DNA of 64,000 nt, taken from Gammaproteobacteria bacterium. GTDB lineage: Bacteria; Pseudomonadota; Gammaproteobacteria; Burkholderiales; Burkholderiaceae_C. The DNA lies in contig JAHJWB010000019.1 in assembly GCA_018828125.1 (NCBI GenBank), forward strand, positions 1 through 64,000, written 5' to 3'. Below, piece after piece: positions 34,635 through 43,560 of the stretch. The position numbers were made by a program, and so were the translations under genes. The notes under the pieces are model-generated. The model ran no database searches. It had not been told where the DNA came from and worked only from the letters and a program-made list of their open reading frames with translations. The stretch's first letter is position 1, and each line of letters begins with the position of its first letter.

Positions 34635-35579
34635 ATGTCCAACGCAAACGACTCTCCGTGCCTCTTTGCTTCCCCACCGCCTTTACCGTCAGAAAGTCCA
34701 TTTTCTTGGATACAGCGCATTTGTGGAGCACACCAGTACACACTCACCTCGCTTACAAAAACCCTCAAGGCATGGCCTCCCGGGGGCGAATGGGATAGCC
34801 AGGACGCATCCACTGCGCTAAAGCAAGTGTCCAGATCATCGGGATATGAAGCCGTAGCGTGCGGGGAGGCACTCTTCGGATTCGCAAAAGTAGAGAAAGC
34901 GTATCGCGATCACTCTTTCCTCTCAATGGAACGACGTGATCCGATCTACAAGTGGTGCGCGCAGTGCCTGGCCAGCGACTCAACTCCGTATCTGCGATGG
35001 GAATGGCGGCTGGAGGATCACCTGTATTGCCATGTACATAGAACTGCGCTTCAAGACAGGTGTTGCTGGTGCCAGCACCCTCTGAGCGTCGGTAGGACAG
35101 TGCTCGTTGGGAGGGGTTGCAGCGATCTGACGATCTGCTCTGAATGCGGCATGTCTCTTGTCGATCCAGGGCCGCTCGAAATCGAGGAGCCCTCCAGCGG
35201 TAGGTTCGACCCGACGGATCCAATGCTTCACGTGGTCAGTTCGCTCAAGCTGGAATTCGCGCGAGATTCAGACCAGATGCACCTCCAGTTTGACCCTCCG
35301 CCTCCCTCTGCGCCACCAAGGAGTTCCTACCACCCCCAGCTTCATCTACAGGCGTCGACGTCCACAGAAAAGTCCCAACCACCACTCTTGATCAATGCGG
35401 CCACCTTTGGCCAGGAAGCATGTGGCTCTTCGCTGCGTGTGAAGACACCGTTAAGTCCTGACTTGGCGCGATACAAAGACATCCGCCTGGCAACGCTACT
35501 GCGCGTGATCCGAAATGACAGAAATCTGAATCCGACGCACTACGAGGCACAAGATGCCAAGGCGCACGCGGCCCGCTGA
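34635..35579 (+). CDS. tniQ: TniQ family target-selection protein (first)
   Basis: 314 aa from the ATG at 34635; a TTG at 34629 that would overlap tnsC is possible. It shows the TniQ zinc-finger layout: CAQCLASDSTPYLRWEW, then HVHRTALQDRCCWCQHPL and CSECGMSLVD. The N-terminus (ESPFSWIQRICGAHQ) is the conserved TniQ opening. The C-terminal third is Pro/Ser-rich and unassigned. TniQ proteins pick the target site in Tn7-like, Tn5053 and CRISPR-associated transposons. Confidence 0.85.
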   Translation: MSNANDSPCLFASPPPLPSESPFSWIQRICGAHQYTLTSLTKTLKAWPPGGEWDSQDASTALKQVSRSSGYEAVACGEALFGFAKVEKAYRDHSFLSMERRDPIYKWCAQCLASDSTPYLRWEWRLEDHLYCHVHRTALQDRCCWCQHPLSVGRTVLVGRGCSDLTICSECGMSLVDPGPLEIEEPSSGRFDPTDPMLHVVSSLKLEFARDSDQMHLQFDPPPPSAPPRSSYHPQLHLQASTSTEKSQPPLLINAATFGQEACGSSLRVKTPLSPDLARYKDIRLATLLRVIRNDRNLNPTHYEAQDAKAHAAR

Positions 35580-36651
35580 TGTATTGCTGGGTGGCGAACA
35601 CATTGCAAAGACGCCGTCCATAGCGTCTCTGCTGCTTGATCCCGAGATGCTTGATTTTCCGATCAAGGACCAGATTCGGACATACGAGTCTGGACAAGGA
35701 TATGCATTGCGCATGGCTTTTGAAAATCAGCTCAACGGGCTGCCACAAATCAAGGGGTGGCTCGGCAAAAGCAGGTACGCGGTGCTGGATCAGGCAGACG
35801 CCCGGCTACTGCATCGGTGGTTTGGAGCTGACGAAGGAGCATTGGGAAAAGCGCTGGGTCAGACTACTACAGGCGTTGGCTATGAGACGTACACAATCGC
35901 CGGCCACAGCCTTTCACGGAGCTATTTCATCAATAGAAGCTACCCAAGGGTTTGCATCCAATGCCTATCAGCCTATGGGTTCTGCGCTTGCAGTTGGGAC
36001 CTGAGTCTGGTTGTCGCATGCTCGATCCACGGCACACTTCTCACGGATCACTGCCCCCACTGCCAACGGCAGCTTTCGTGGCACCGCCCCGGCCCGGATG
36101 CCTGCATCTGCGGGTGCAACCTGTCCTCCCATGCCAACCATGCGACAGAACAACCGTCCGACACGCCATCCGCCCTGGAGATCAAGTTTGGTGAGTGGGC
36201 ATCACATGCCATGTACAGACCCGATACAACTGGAGAAAAAACCTGTCTTGCCAGACAAGCCCTTGATGGCGATGGCCTGATGCAATTTCTCAGGGGCATG
36301 AGCCTGAATGGAGGGTTGCTTTTCACGCATGCACTGGCATGCGCGGCAGGGTACGGAGATTTGGAGACACATGATCGGCGTCGCCCCCAACGCCCGCTGA
36401 AGAAAGCTCGGCGGAGCCTATCCTCAGCCAATCAAGTGGCCCGCATCCTTTCAAAAGACTGGCAATCCATAGTAATCACGGAGCGACCCAGCGTCGTGAT
36501 TCATCTACTTGCAGACTGTATGGCTGCTCACATGCCCGAGACTGATCGCAGCTTAGCCAACTCCTTGCTGTCCACCATGTTCTTTCAGCGGAGAAAAATC
36601 GGGTGGAAGAGTCGTTTTCCGCAGCTATCCCAGCTAGAACTTTTTGAGTAG
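35554..36651 (+). CDS. tniQ: TniQ family target-selection protein (second)
   Basis: 365 aa, starting within the end of the first tniQ (26-nt overlap, GAGG upstream). It has a TniQ core (CIQCLSAYGFCACSWDLSLV, then CSIHGTLLTDHCPHC and a CICGCN knuckle) and a longer C-terminal extension (about 200-365) with helical, basic segments that could bind a specific attachment site as TnsD does. Two different TniQ proteins in one operon recall CRISPR-associated type I-B elements, where one serves homing and the other guided insertion; no CRISPR genes are present here. Confidence 0.82.
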   Translation: MPRRTRPADVLLGGEHIAKTPSIASLLLDPEMLDFPIKDQIRTYESGQGYALRMAFENQLNGLPQIKGWLGKSRYAVLDQADARLLHRWFGADEGALGKALGQTTTGVGYETYTIAGHSLSRSYFINRSYPRVCIQCLSAYGFCACSWDLSLVVACSIHGTLLTDHCPHCQRQLSWHRPGPDACICGCNLSSHANHATEQPSDTPSALEIKFGEWASHAMYRPDTTGEKTCLARQALDGDGLMQFLRGMSLNGGLLFTHALACAAGYGDLETHDRRRPQRPLKKARRSLSSANQVARILSKDWQSIVITERPSVVIHLLADCMAAHMPETDRSLANSLLSTMFFQRRKIGWKSRFPQLSQLELFE

Positions 36652-36910
36652 AAAGATTTGCCTAGTGAACAGGATATCTGGCCCGTACTGCTGCGCACAT
36701 GACTGTCAGTGCCAATGCGAAATTGACCAGCTAAATCACACCTGCCGGGGTTAGCGGGGTTACCGTCGTCGGGGCGTTACGCCCTGCTGAGCTTCTTCCA
36801 CGCGGCGCCGATCTCCAGCCCGTTGCCGTGACGACGCGGTAGCCCGAGCTCATCGTCAGGTCCATGCTTTACAGGATGGGATTCCGGTTCCGCACCCACC
36901 GCCAGGACCG

Positions 36911-36959
36911 CCCACCTCGCCCACCTCGCCCACCTCGCCCACCTCGCCCACCTCGCCCA
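36911..36959. repeat. 9-bp tandem repeat, about 5.4 copies
   Basis: The unit CCCACCTCG repeats without a mismatch across 49 bases. As a multiple of three it would insert Gly-Arg-Gly or Trp-Ala-Arg type triplets in minus-strand frames. Such arrays change length easily by slippage. Confidence 0.9.
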
Positions 36960-37264
36960 ATATCGTGCTGCACAAGCACAAGAAGGCCGTGTTGGCGCAC
37001 AGCTGCTTCTGGCGTGGTCATCTGTGCAAGATCGCCCGATCCGAAGTCGAGTACGGCGTACTGCCCCCAAAGATTGAAGCGAACTGTTCCCGGGACCAGC
37101 GGAACCGTACCGCCCTCATAGGACTGGGCTGTGAGACGCATACGCTTTGGGAGTGCGAAATCGGCGACTTGCAACAGACACAGGAACGTCTGCAGGCGTT
37201 TTTGCATGACAAGCTCTGTACTTTATCGATCCCCGCATTGAGCCCGTGACACAGCACGGCCGTT

Positions 37265-37283
37265 CACCACTGTGGTGTAAAAT
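37265..37283 (+). promoter_or_regulatory. Palindrome and possible -10 box upstream of the RHH gene
   Basis: CACCAC-T-GTGGTG (37265-37277) is a perfect 6+6 inverted repeat directly followed by TAAAAT (37278-37283), a plausible -10 element 33 bp before the RHH start. No good -35 box was seen. Ribbon-helix-helix proteins often bind such sites, so autoregulation is plausible. Confidence 0.45.
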
Positions 37284-37315
37284 GGTGCATTAGCTCTTCA
37301 GCTCGGGGAATAGCC

Positions 37316-37549
37316 ATGCGGACTCAGGCAAAACGCCATGACAGCGGGGCGCATGAGCGCACGGTCCGCGCCTCTATCAGCATTCCAGAGGAGCAGTACC
37401 AAGTCCTGGAAAGGATCGCGGCGGAGAACAAAGTCTCTCTTGCCTGGGTGGTACGCGACGCGATCGATAGCTACTTGAAGGCCAAGTGGCCCCTTCTTCC
37501 GCAAGGCACCGACGCCGAAGATGCGCAGCAGAGAAGCGAGAGCGCGTGA
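37316..37549 (+). CDS. Ribbon-helix-helix (CopG-like) DNA-binding protein
   Basis: 77 aa. Residues about 17-57 (RTVRASISIPEEQYQVLERI, then VSLAWVVRDAIDSYL) are a ribbon-helix-helix domain: a beta strand with alternating residues followed by two helices. The stop overlaps the GTG start of the C5 methyltransferase (GTGA), so the two are made together. It may control the methyltransferase and defence genes, much as controller proteins do in restriction-modification systems. An antitoxin role is less likely because no toxin gene is adjacent. Confidence 0.75.
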   Translation: MRTQAKRHDSGAHERTVRASISIPEEQYQVLERIAAENKVSLAWVVRDAIDSYLKAKWPLLPQGTDAEDAQQRSESA

Positions 37550-38643
37550 AAAAGAAATTCGAACAAACCGGTGGAGAGATCAGGGTGCTATCCCTGTTCT
37601 CAGGTTGCGGCGGCATGGACTTCGGCGTGGAAGCGGCTGGCGGCCACGTCATCTTCTCGAACGACATCCTTGCGGATGCGTGCAAGACGCTGGGGAAGTA
37701 CTTTCCCGACGCAGACATCCGCAATGCTGATATCTCAGGCATCCAGGCCTTCCCAGACGCCGACGTCGTCGTCGGCGGCTATCCCTGCCAATCCTTTTCA
37801 ATGGCCGGCAACCGCGATCCTGAAAAGGATGAGCGGACGAGCCTGTACAAGCAGTTCTTGCGCGTGGTCGGCATCGTCCAGCCCAAGTATTTCGTCGCAG
37901 AGAACGTGTCTGGCCTCAAGCAGTTGAGCAGCGGTACGTTCCTGAAGGAACAGCTCGACGCTTACAACAAGGCCGGCTACCACGTCACCTACAAGCTCGT
38001 GAACGCTAAGGACTACGGCGTGCCGCAGTCTCGCAAGCGGCTATTCATCGTTGGCGTGAGGAAAGACCTGAATCAGGCTTTCGAATTTCCGAAGGAAACC
38101 CACGGCAAAACGACCAAGGCTTCGGGTCCGCTGTTGCCGTACGCGTCGCACGGTGACGCGATCAAAGGCCTGCCTCTGTGGCCAGAGGGCGAGTTCTACG
38201 AGCGCCCGCACGATCCGGAAGGCCACTTCTCTTGGTACTACATGTCCAGGAACCGCAAGGCCAAATGGGCGGATCCGGCGTTCACTGTCGTCGCCAACTG
38301 GCGGCACATCACGTTGCACCCCGCCAGCCCGGTGATGACGCTGACCTGGTCTAACCTTGCTGATGGGTGGAAACAGCGCTGGGACTTTTCCGATCAGTAC
38401 GAGCATTTGGAAGCCAACCCAAAGCGCAAGAAACTCGAAATCCCGCGCAGGCTGTCCTGGCGCGAATGCGCACGCATCCAGACCTTCGACGCCAAATTCA
38501 CGCCCGTTGGCGAAACGGACTCGAAGTTCACCCAAATCGGAAACGCCGTTCCGCCAAAGCTTGCGGAGGCCATATTTACCCACCTGTTCTCTGGTGCGGG
38601 CCTGGTCGCTCTTGACACGCCAGGTCTCCGCAGGGCCGCTTAG
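37546..38643 (+). CDS. DNA (cytosine-5) methyltransferase
   Basis: 365 aa from the GTG at 37546, which overlaps the RHH stop and starts just before motif I. Motif I SLFSGCGGMDFG, motif IV GGYPCQSFS with catalytic C81, motif VI ENVSGL, motif VIII GVPQSRKRLFIVGV, and near the end motif X QIGNAVPPKLAEAI. The target-recognition region lies at about 210-290. It makes 5-methylcytosine, probably to mark self DNA. Druantia type II includes a C5 methyltransferase (DruM), which makes its presence next to a DruE-like gene notable. No partner restriction enzyme is adjacent. Confidence 0.92.
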   Translation: MKKKFEQTGGEIRVLSLFSGCGGMDFGVEAAGGHVIFSNDILADACKTLGKYFPDADIRNADISGIQAFPDADVVVGGYPCQSFSMAGNRDPEKDERTSLYKQFLRVVGIVQPKYFVAENVSGLKQLSSGTFLKEQLDAYNKAGYHVTYKLVNAKDYGVPQSRKRLFIVGVRKDLNQAFEFPKETHGKTTKASGPLLPYASHGDAIKGLPLWPEGEFYERPHDPEGHFSWYYMSRNRKAKWADPAFTVVANWRHITLHPASPVMTLTWSNLADGWKQRWDFSDQYEHLEANPKRKKLEIPRRLSWRECARIQTFDAKFTPVGETDSKFTQIGNAVPPKLAEAIFTHLFSGAGLVALDTPGLRRAA

Positions 38644-38685
38644 AACCAAGATGCACCTGCCCGGTGAGTCTGTACAAGGATTGCT

Positions 38686-41600
38686 GTGAGCAGCGCAACT
38701 ACCACCTCACTCGTTAGCGCTGTCGTATTCGCAGCGGAGATCTCCAAGAACGAAGCGCAGTTGCGGCACGAACTGGAGAATGCGCTTGAGCAAGCTTGCG
38801 CGGAACTATCCATCCCTTGGACGCCATTCCAGCTTGAGCGCCCCCTCAAGGCGAAGGGTAAGCCCACGAAGTTCGCCGACGTGGCGCACGGCGCTGTGGT
38901 CATCGAGTACGAGCCGCCGAAGTCGTTTAGCGGACGTGCTGGCGCAAAGGCGGTCCATGCGCGCCAGCAGGCTGAAGAATATACAGAGCTGATCTCTGCC
39001 GAAGAGGGACGCGCACTACAAGATTACGTCCTTGTCGCATGGGATGGCGCGCACATCACTTTCGGGCACTTCAATGGGGCCGCGGCCACCTGGGAAGATG
39101 TAATTGCGTTCGACAGGATTTCGGCTGACCGCCTGCTTTCCGCACTGAAAAACAATGGCCGTCCGCTAGTCCACCCCCAGCTCCTGCAAGCGTTGGTGGG
39201 GCCTGACTCCGAGTACGGGACGGCGCTGATTCCCGAGCTTTACGCCAGCATCTGCAGGGCGGATGCATCGGCAACCACCACGAAAACCAAGATGCTGTTT
39301 TCGGAGTGGCGCAGGCTCTTCAGCCAAGTCGTAGGGTTCCAGCCTGCGCACATGAAAAAGCTGCTTGCCCGTCAGGAGATCTCGCACGACCAGCCATACC
39401 AGGAGAACCCTGCTGCCTACCTGTTCGCACTCAACACATACATTGCCATCATCGCGAAAGTAGTAGCCGCCTGCGCACTGCCAAAGGTTAGCCAAGACGT
39501 GCTGGAGCCGGGCGTGCCGGTGGCAGACCGGCTACGTGCGGTGGAGACAGGCGAGCTGTTCGAGCACGCCGGCATCCTAAACATGCTAAGCGGCGACTTC
39601 TTCTCCTGGTACCTGGACGACAGCGACTGGTCCCGCTACCAAGCACCTCTCGGCGCCATGCTGGGTAGACTGGGCGGCGTCGACTTCGCCGTATCGAAGA
39701 AGCACGCAGACACGACCCGAGACCTGTTCAAAGGTATCTACGAGCGGTTCATCCCCCGGGAAGTCAGGCATGCGCTCGGCGAGTTTTACACGCCGGACTG
39801 GCTGGCTGAACATGGAATGGACCTGCTCGAATGGCAACCGTCGGATTCGCTGACCGATCCCACGTGCGGGTCGGGCACATTCTTGCTCGAAGCGATCCGC
39901 CGCCGGCGCAAGGCCGACGGCGGCGCCACGGCCCAATCGCTGCTTGCTGGCATCCATGGCATCGACCTCAACCCGCTCGCCGTCCTTGCGGCGAAAGGGT
40001 CGCTTGCCGTTTTCCTGTCGCCGCACCTCGACCCCGCGCACCCCATCCGGCTACCGGTGTACTTAGCAGATGCCGTCTACCCGGCGGCCGTCGACTTCTT
40101 CTCGAACTACAGCCACATCCTGCATACGGAAGTCGGCCCCAAGGAGTTTTCCGTCCCTGAGAGGATGATCGGACACCCCGAATTCTTCCGCATCTTTGCG
40201 AAGGTACGGATGCTGATCGATGCAGACTATCCAGCGACGAAGATCTGCGGCTCGATCCTCTCCGACCTGCAAGCCATGGGGCTCGATCCATCCGATATTT
40301 CCATCGTCAGCACGACGGTCGGCAACTTGGTCGAACTCCACGACCAAGGTTGGAATGGCATCTGGTGCTCGATCCTGGCCGACCGCTTTGCTGCCGGCGC
40401 GATCCCGCCCGCCTCCCACATCTGCGGCAACCCGCCATGGGTCAAGTGGAGCAACCTGCCAAAAGACTACGCCCAGTCGATCCAAAAGCATTGCCGGGGC
40501 CTCGGCGTATTCAGCACCGACAAATGGGTCGGCGGTATCGAGTCGGACATTTCGACAGTGATTACTTACCAGGCCGTAAAGCACTACCTAGCGCGCGATG
40601 GCCGTTTGGGCTTCTTCCTTCCCGGATCGGTATTCACAACCGAGTCCAGCGCCGGCTTCAGGCGCTTCTCGATCGACAACGGCAGCCTGCAGTGCCGCGT
40701 CCTGCTAGTCGAGGACTACCAGGACATCAAGCCCTTCGACGGCGTCAGCAACCACCCGACGTTCCTGTTGCTCCAACGGGACGCAGCTACTGCATTCCCT
40801 GTTCCCTACCGCTCATGGGGCGCAAATCCGAACGGCATCAACAATCAGCGGACCTACGCTTCAGCAGAGCAGTTCCGCCGCACTGCCATACGCATTGATG
40901 GAACCGCGGTACCCGTACCAGGCGGCGACGGAACGCGTCCATGGCTGGTCGGATCTGCGCAAGACCAAGCTGTGTTCTCGAAGGTTTTTGCAGCAGGCGC
41001 AAAGCCTGAGTACAAGGCTCGGAAAGGCATCACGACCGACCGCAACGGCATCTTTTGGGTCCATGCCACTGGCTCGGTTGGAACGGGCCTGGTAACTGTG
41101 CGCAACGCAGCAGACATCGGCAAGACGAAAGGTATTCCCCAGATCACCGCGACAGTGGAGTCAGAACATCTCTTCCCGCTTCTGCGGGGCCGCGGTGTTG
41201 CACCGTTCAATGCCGTGCCAGAAGTGGACCTCCGGATCATTGTTCCCCAAAGGGGTATGCATGGCGACCCAGATCTGCCGGCCGCAAGTCCGCACACGTT
41301 CAAGTTTCTCAACCGTTTCAAGAGCGAGCTCGAACAGCGGTCCAGCCTGAAGAGGTTCCAGAAGGGGCAGGAGTTCTATTCGCTCTGGAGCACTGGCCCC
41401 TACACATTCGCCCCATTCAAAGTACTCTGGCGCGAGATGGGCAACACCTTCGCTGCGGCTTACATCGGCAGCGCCTCAATCGAACACGCTGGCGAAAAGA
41501 TTGTTGTCCCGGACCACAAGCTCTACTTCATCCCGGTCGAATCAGAGACCGAGGCGGCATATCTGACAGGCTTCCTGAACGCTCCCACTATCGCCAAGGC

Positions 41601-41799
41601 GGTGTCTGCGTATGCGGCGCAGCTCAGCCTGGGTGCCAGCGTTGCGGAGTACCTCAACATTCCCAAGTTCGACGAGGCCAACGGGCAGATGGCTGCCATT
41701 GGCGCCATCGCGCGAGATCTCACAAACGGTAGAGGCAGCGCGCAGCCTGCAGACATGGAGCAGCTGGACTTCCGGGTCCGGGAACTGCTGTCGATCTAG
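38686..41799 (+). CDS. Large N6-adenine DNA methyltransferase, type IIG/DrmMI-like
   Basis: 1037 aa with a GTG start (AAGGA 6 nt upstream), 42 nt after the C5 methyltransferase. Motif I LTDPTCGSGTFLLEA (about 386-400) and motif IV GNPPW (about 581-585) define an N6-adenine methyltransferase. RHALGEFYTPDWLAEHGMDL before motif I is typical of the Eco57I/type IIG and DISARM/BREX large methylases. The C-terminal 300 residues look like a target-recognition region. The N-terminal about 150 residues include VVIEYEPP and YVLVAWDG, which could belong to a degenerate nuclease-like fold, but a clear PD-(D/E)XK triad is not visible. So it could be methylase-only or a fused restriction-methylase. Confidence 0.85.
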   Translation: MSSATTTSLVSAVVFAAEISKNEAQLRHELENALEQACAELSIPWTPFQLERPLKAKGKPTKFADVAHGAVVIEYEPPKSFSGRAGAKAVHARQQAEEYTELISAEEGRALQDYVLVAWDGAHITFGHFNGAAATWEDVIAFDRISADRLLSALKNNGRPLVHPQLLQALVGPDSEYGTALIPELYASICRADASATTTKTKMLFSEWRRLFSQVVGFQPAHMKKLLARQEISHDQPYQENPAAYLFALNTYIAIIAKVVAACALPKVSQDVLEPGVPVADRLRAVETGELFEHAGILNMLSGDFFSWYLDDSDWSRYQAPLGAMLGRLGGVDFAVSKKHADTTRDLFKGIYERFIPREVRHALGEFYTPDWLAEHGMDLLEWQPSDSLTDPTCGSGTFLLEAIRRRRKADGGATAQSLLAGIHGIDLNPLAVLAAKGSLAVFLSPHLDPAHPIRLPVYLADAVYPAAVDFFSNYSHILHTEVGPKEFSVPERMIGHPEFFRIFAKVRMLIDADYPATKICGSILSDLQAMGLDPSDISIVSTTVGNLVELHDQGWNGIWCSILADRFAAGAIPPASHICGNPPWVKWSNLPKDYAQSIQKHCRGLGVFSTDKWVGGIESDISTVITYQAVKHYLARDGRLGFFLPGSVFTTESSAGFRRFSIDNGSLQCRVLLVEDYQDIKPFDGVSNHPTFLLLQRDAATAFPVPYRSWGANPNGINNQRTYASAEQFRRTAIRIDGTAVPVPGGDGTRPWLVGSAQDQAVFSKVFAAGAKPEYKARKGITTDRNGIFWVHATGSVGTGLVTVRNAADIGKTKGIPQITATVESEHLFPLLRGRGVAPFNAVPEVDLRIIVPQRGMHGDPDLPAASPHTFKFLNRFKSELEQRSSLKRFQKGQEFYSLWSTGPYTFAPFKVLWREMGNTFAAAYIGSASIEHAGEKIVVPDHKLYFIPVESETEAAYLTGFLNAPTIAKAVSAYAAQLSLGASVAEYLNIPKFDEANGQMAAIGAIARDLTNGRGSAQPADMEQLDFRVRELLSI

Positions 41800-41870
41800 G
41801 AGGGGCTGCGCGTGCCAAGGCTAGTGCATAGGCTGCCTCTGTACAGGTAGCCAGCATCAGGCAGGTGGCA

Positions 41871-43559
41871 TTAGGCAGCCGGCTCACCCGGTGAAAGACT
41901 TGTGCGCTGCGAGTACCACTGCAGCGCCTCCTCCGAAACCGCCATGATGACCAGGCGGCCGGTAGCCCTCGTGCATGCGACGTACAAATCATCAGCACTA
42001 AGTGCCGGGCTCCGTCCAGGAACATCGGCGTGGAGCAGAACCACATTCTTTCCCTCAAGGCCTTTGAACGACCTGATAGTGGAGAAGTAGACGAAGCCAG
42101 GCTTTCCTAGCAACGCGATGTCTTCGGTCAACTCTAGGCCATAAGCCCGCCTCGCCGCCGCCAAGCATGAATTCTCCAGCTTGAACGGCGACAGGAAGAT
42201 CGCCCCGCCCTCAGGGCTCAATTCATGCGCCGCTGCCCATGCAGAGGCCGCGGCCGTCGCCGCGGCCCATCCCTTTTTCACAAGCGGGGCAGCACCCAAA
42301 GGAACGCCCGGCATGTGCATCACCGAAAGTTCGCAGCAGCCATTCGTGGCAGCGTTCACGAGCTGGGTATTGCGGCAATTGTGGTACAGCCTAAAGGTGA
42401 CCTCGGCGCCGATCGGCTCCTGCTTAGACGACCTGTAGACGTTCTGCTCCCAATCGGCAAAGAAGAGCCATTGGCCGGAGGGCGTGAGCAGTTCCAGCAA
42501 AGCAAGCAGCCGGAGCTCCCCGAAGTCTTGGCCCTCATCCACGATGATCGCCTCGTACTTGGACAGCAGCGGTAGTTCTGACGCCACGTCCTGCACGAGC
42601 GAAGGAAGCTCTTCCGTGAAAAAGCGATCGCCGATACGGCGTCCCTCAGGGATCCCGGCAAGCTGATAGAAAAGCCGGTCGACGGAAGTGATTGCTGCCG
42701 ACATTTCCGGATTGGCTAGCCTCAAGTGTTCGGCAAGGGCTTTGTTGAAACATACGTACAGGGTCCGCTTTCCCTCTTCGATCAGGGCGTCCAACTTCCA
42801 AAGCGCGAGCAGCGTCTTACCGGATCCTGCAGGGCCAACGATAGCGACCCGCGGCAGCTCAAACGCTCCGCGCAGAGCTGCGAACTGCTGCCTGGTCAGC
42901 TCATCGAGATCGACGGCATCGTCGTCGGCATTCAGGGGGACGTCTCGCGGCGCAATGCGGAATGAGGCATTCGAAAGGATTGCAGCAACCCTGCCTGCCA
43001 TATCGGCTGTGAACTCGCTACTCTGCCGCTGATGGGTACGCGCCTCAAGAGCACCTCTAATTCTCCGTTCCAAGCGGTGCATTTCCTGGGAGGGCAACAC
43101 TGTGCTTGGGTCGTAGAGCGAGGAGGAACCTTCAACCTGGCCATTCGGATATGCGACGAGGAAGGCGAACGCGCCCGGGAACCGTTGCCGGGGCAACCGG
43201 TCGCAAACGGCCTTTGCAAGCGTATGCATATTCCTGCAAGCCTGCTCCGGCGGAGGCTCGTCGATTGGCACTTCAGATCTGACCTGCCCTGTACGCCGGT
43301 CTGTTTCTTGCCGGTACCAAGTTCCGTTCTCGTCTACCCGGACCGACCGGGATCCCTTCACTTCCAGCACGGCCATGCCTAGGCCGGGCACCAGCACAAC
43401 GAAATCGCACTGCCCATCCCGCACCAAGCCCTGGTCATTCTGCAAAGCCCAGGCGACGTTGCACACCACTATCCAGTCTTGAGGCAACTGGCCCGCCAGA
43501 AGGCGGCGCACCTCCCGTTCCCAACGGTCGATACTGATCTGTCCAAGGATCTTCGGCAT
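41871..43559 (-). CDS. NERD-domain nuclease fused to UvrD-like helicase
   Basis: 562 aa from the ATG at 43559, one base after the druE-type stop, so coupled to it. Residues about 5-115 are a NERD domain with D52 and E66-x-K68 (GQCDFVVLV...AVLEVKGS), the nuclease-related triad. A superfamily 1 helicase follows: Walker A VGPAGSGKTLL (about 241-251), YVCFNKALAEHL, Walker B AIIVDEGQDFGELRL, ADWEQNVYRS, VYFSTIRSFKGLEGKNVVLL and DDLYVACTRATGRLVI. It is not a standard Druantia member; the tight spacing suggests an extra effector or DNA-processing subunit. Confidence 0.85.
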   Translation of the reverse strand: MPKILGQISIDRWEREVRRLLAGQLPQDWIVVCNVAWALQNDQGLVRDGQCDFVVLVPGLGMAVLEVKGSRSVRVDENGTWYRQETDRRTGQVRSEVPIDEPPPEQACRNMHTLAKAVCDRLPRQRFPGAFAFLVAYPNGQVEGSSSLYDPSTVLPSQEMHRLERRIRGALEARTHQRQSSEFTADMAGRVAAILSNASFRIAPRDVPLNADDDAVDLDELTRQQFAALRGAFELPRVAIVGPAGSGKTLLALWKLDALIEEGKRTLYVCFNKALAEHLRLANPEMSAAITSVDRLFYQLAGIPEGRRIGDRFFTEELPSLVQDVASELPLLSKYEAIIVDEGQDFGELRLLALLELLTPSGQWLFFADWEQNVYRSSKQEPIGAEVTFRLYHNCRNTQLVNAATNGCCELSVMHMPGVPLGAAPLVKKGWAAATAAASAWAAAHELSPEGGAIFLSPFKLENSCLAAARRAYGLELTEDIALLGKPGFVYFSTIRSFKGLEGKNVVLLHADVPGRSPALSADDLYVACTRATGRLVIMAVSEEALQWYSQRTSLSPGEPAA

Positions 43560-43560
43560 A

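Larger units (their letters stand above)
36652..37315. other. 664-bp region between tniQ and the RHH gene, with a 9-bp tandem repeat
   Basis: No gene can be supported. A 9-bp unit CCCACCTCG is repeated about 5.4 times at 36911-36959. Minus-strand ORFs cross it (one of 112 codons at 36869-37207 with a GRGGRGG tail), but I recognise no family. Bases 36777-36870 translate on the minus strand to a GNGLEIGAAWKKLS motif that resembles a degraded DUF736-type protein. The block looks like decayed DNA between the transposition module and its cargo. Confidence 0.45.

Noticed and set aside
36777..36870. Possible DUF736-type fragment (GNGLEIGAAWKKLS on the minus strand)
   Set aside because: A single short motif similarity; no start, stop or length consistent with that family.
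36911..36959. CRISPR-like array
   Set aside because: The units are 9 bp with no spacers, so it is a simple tandem repeat; no cas genes exist in the window.
36869..37207. 112-aa minus-strand ORF with a GRGGRGG tail
   Set aside because: The tail is only the translation of the 9-bp tandem repeat, and the rest matches no family; not enough to call a gene.
41831..41852. Hairpin between the convergent N6 methyltransferase and NERD-helicase genes as a terminator
   Set aside because: The stem GGCTGCCT/AGGTAGCC has a mismatch and no T run on either side.
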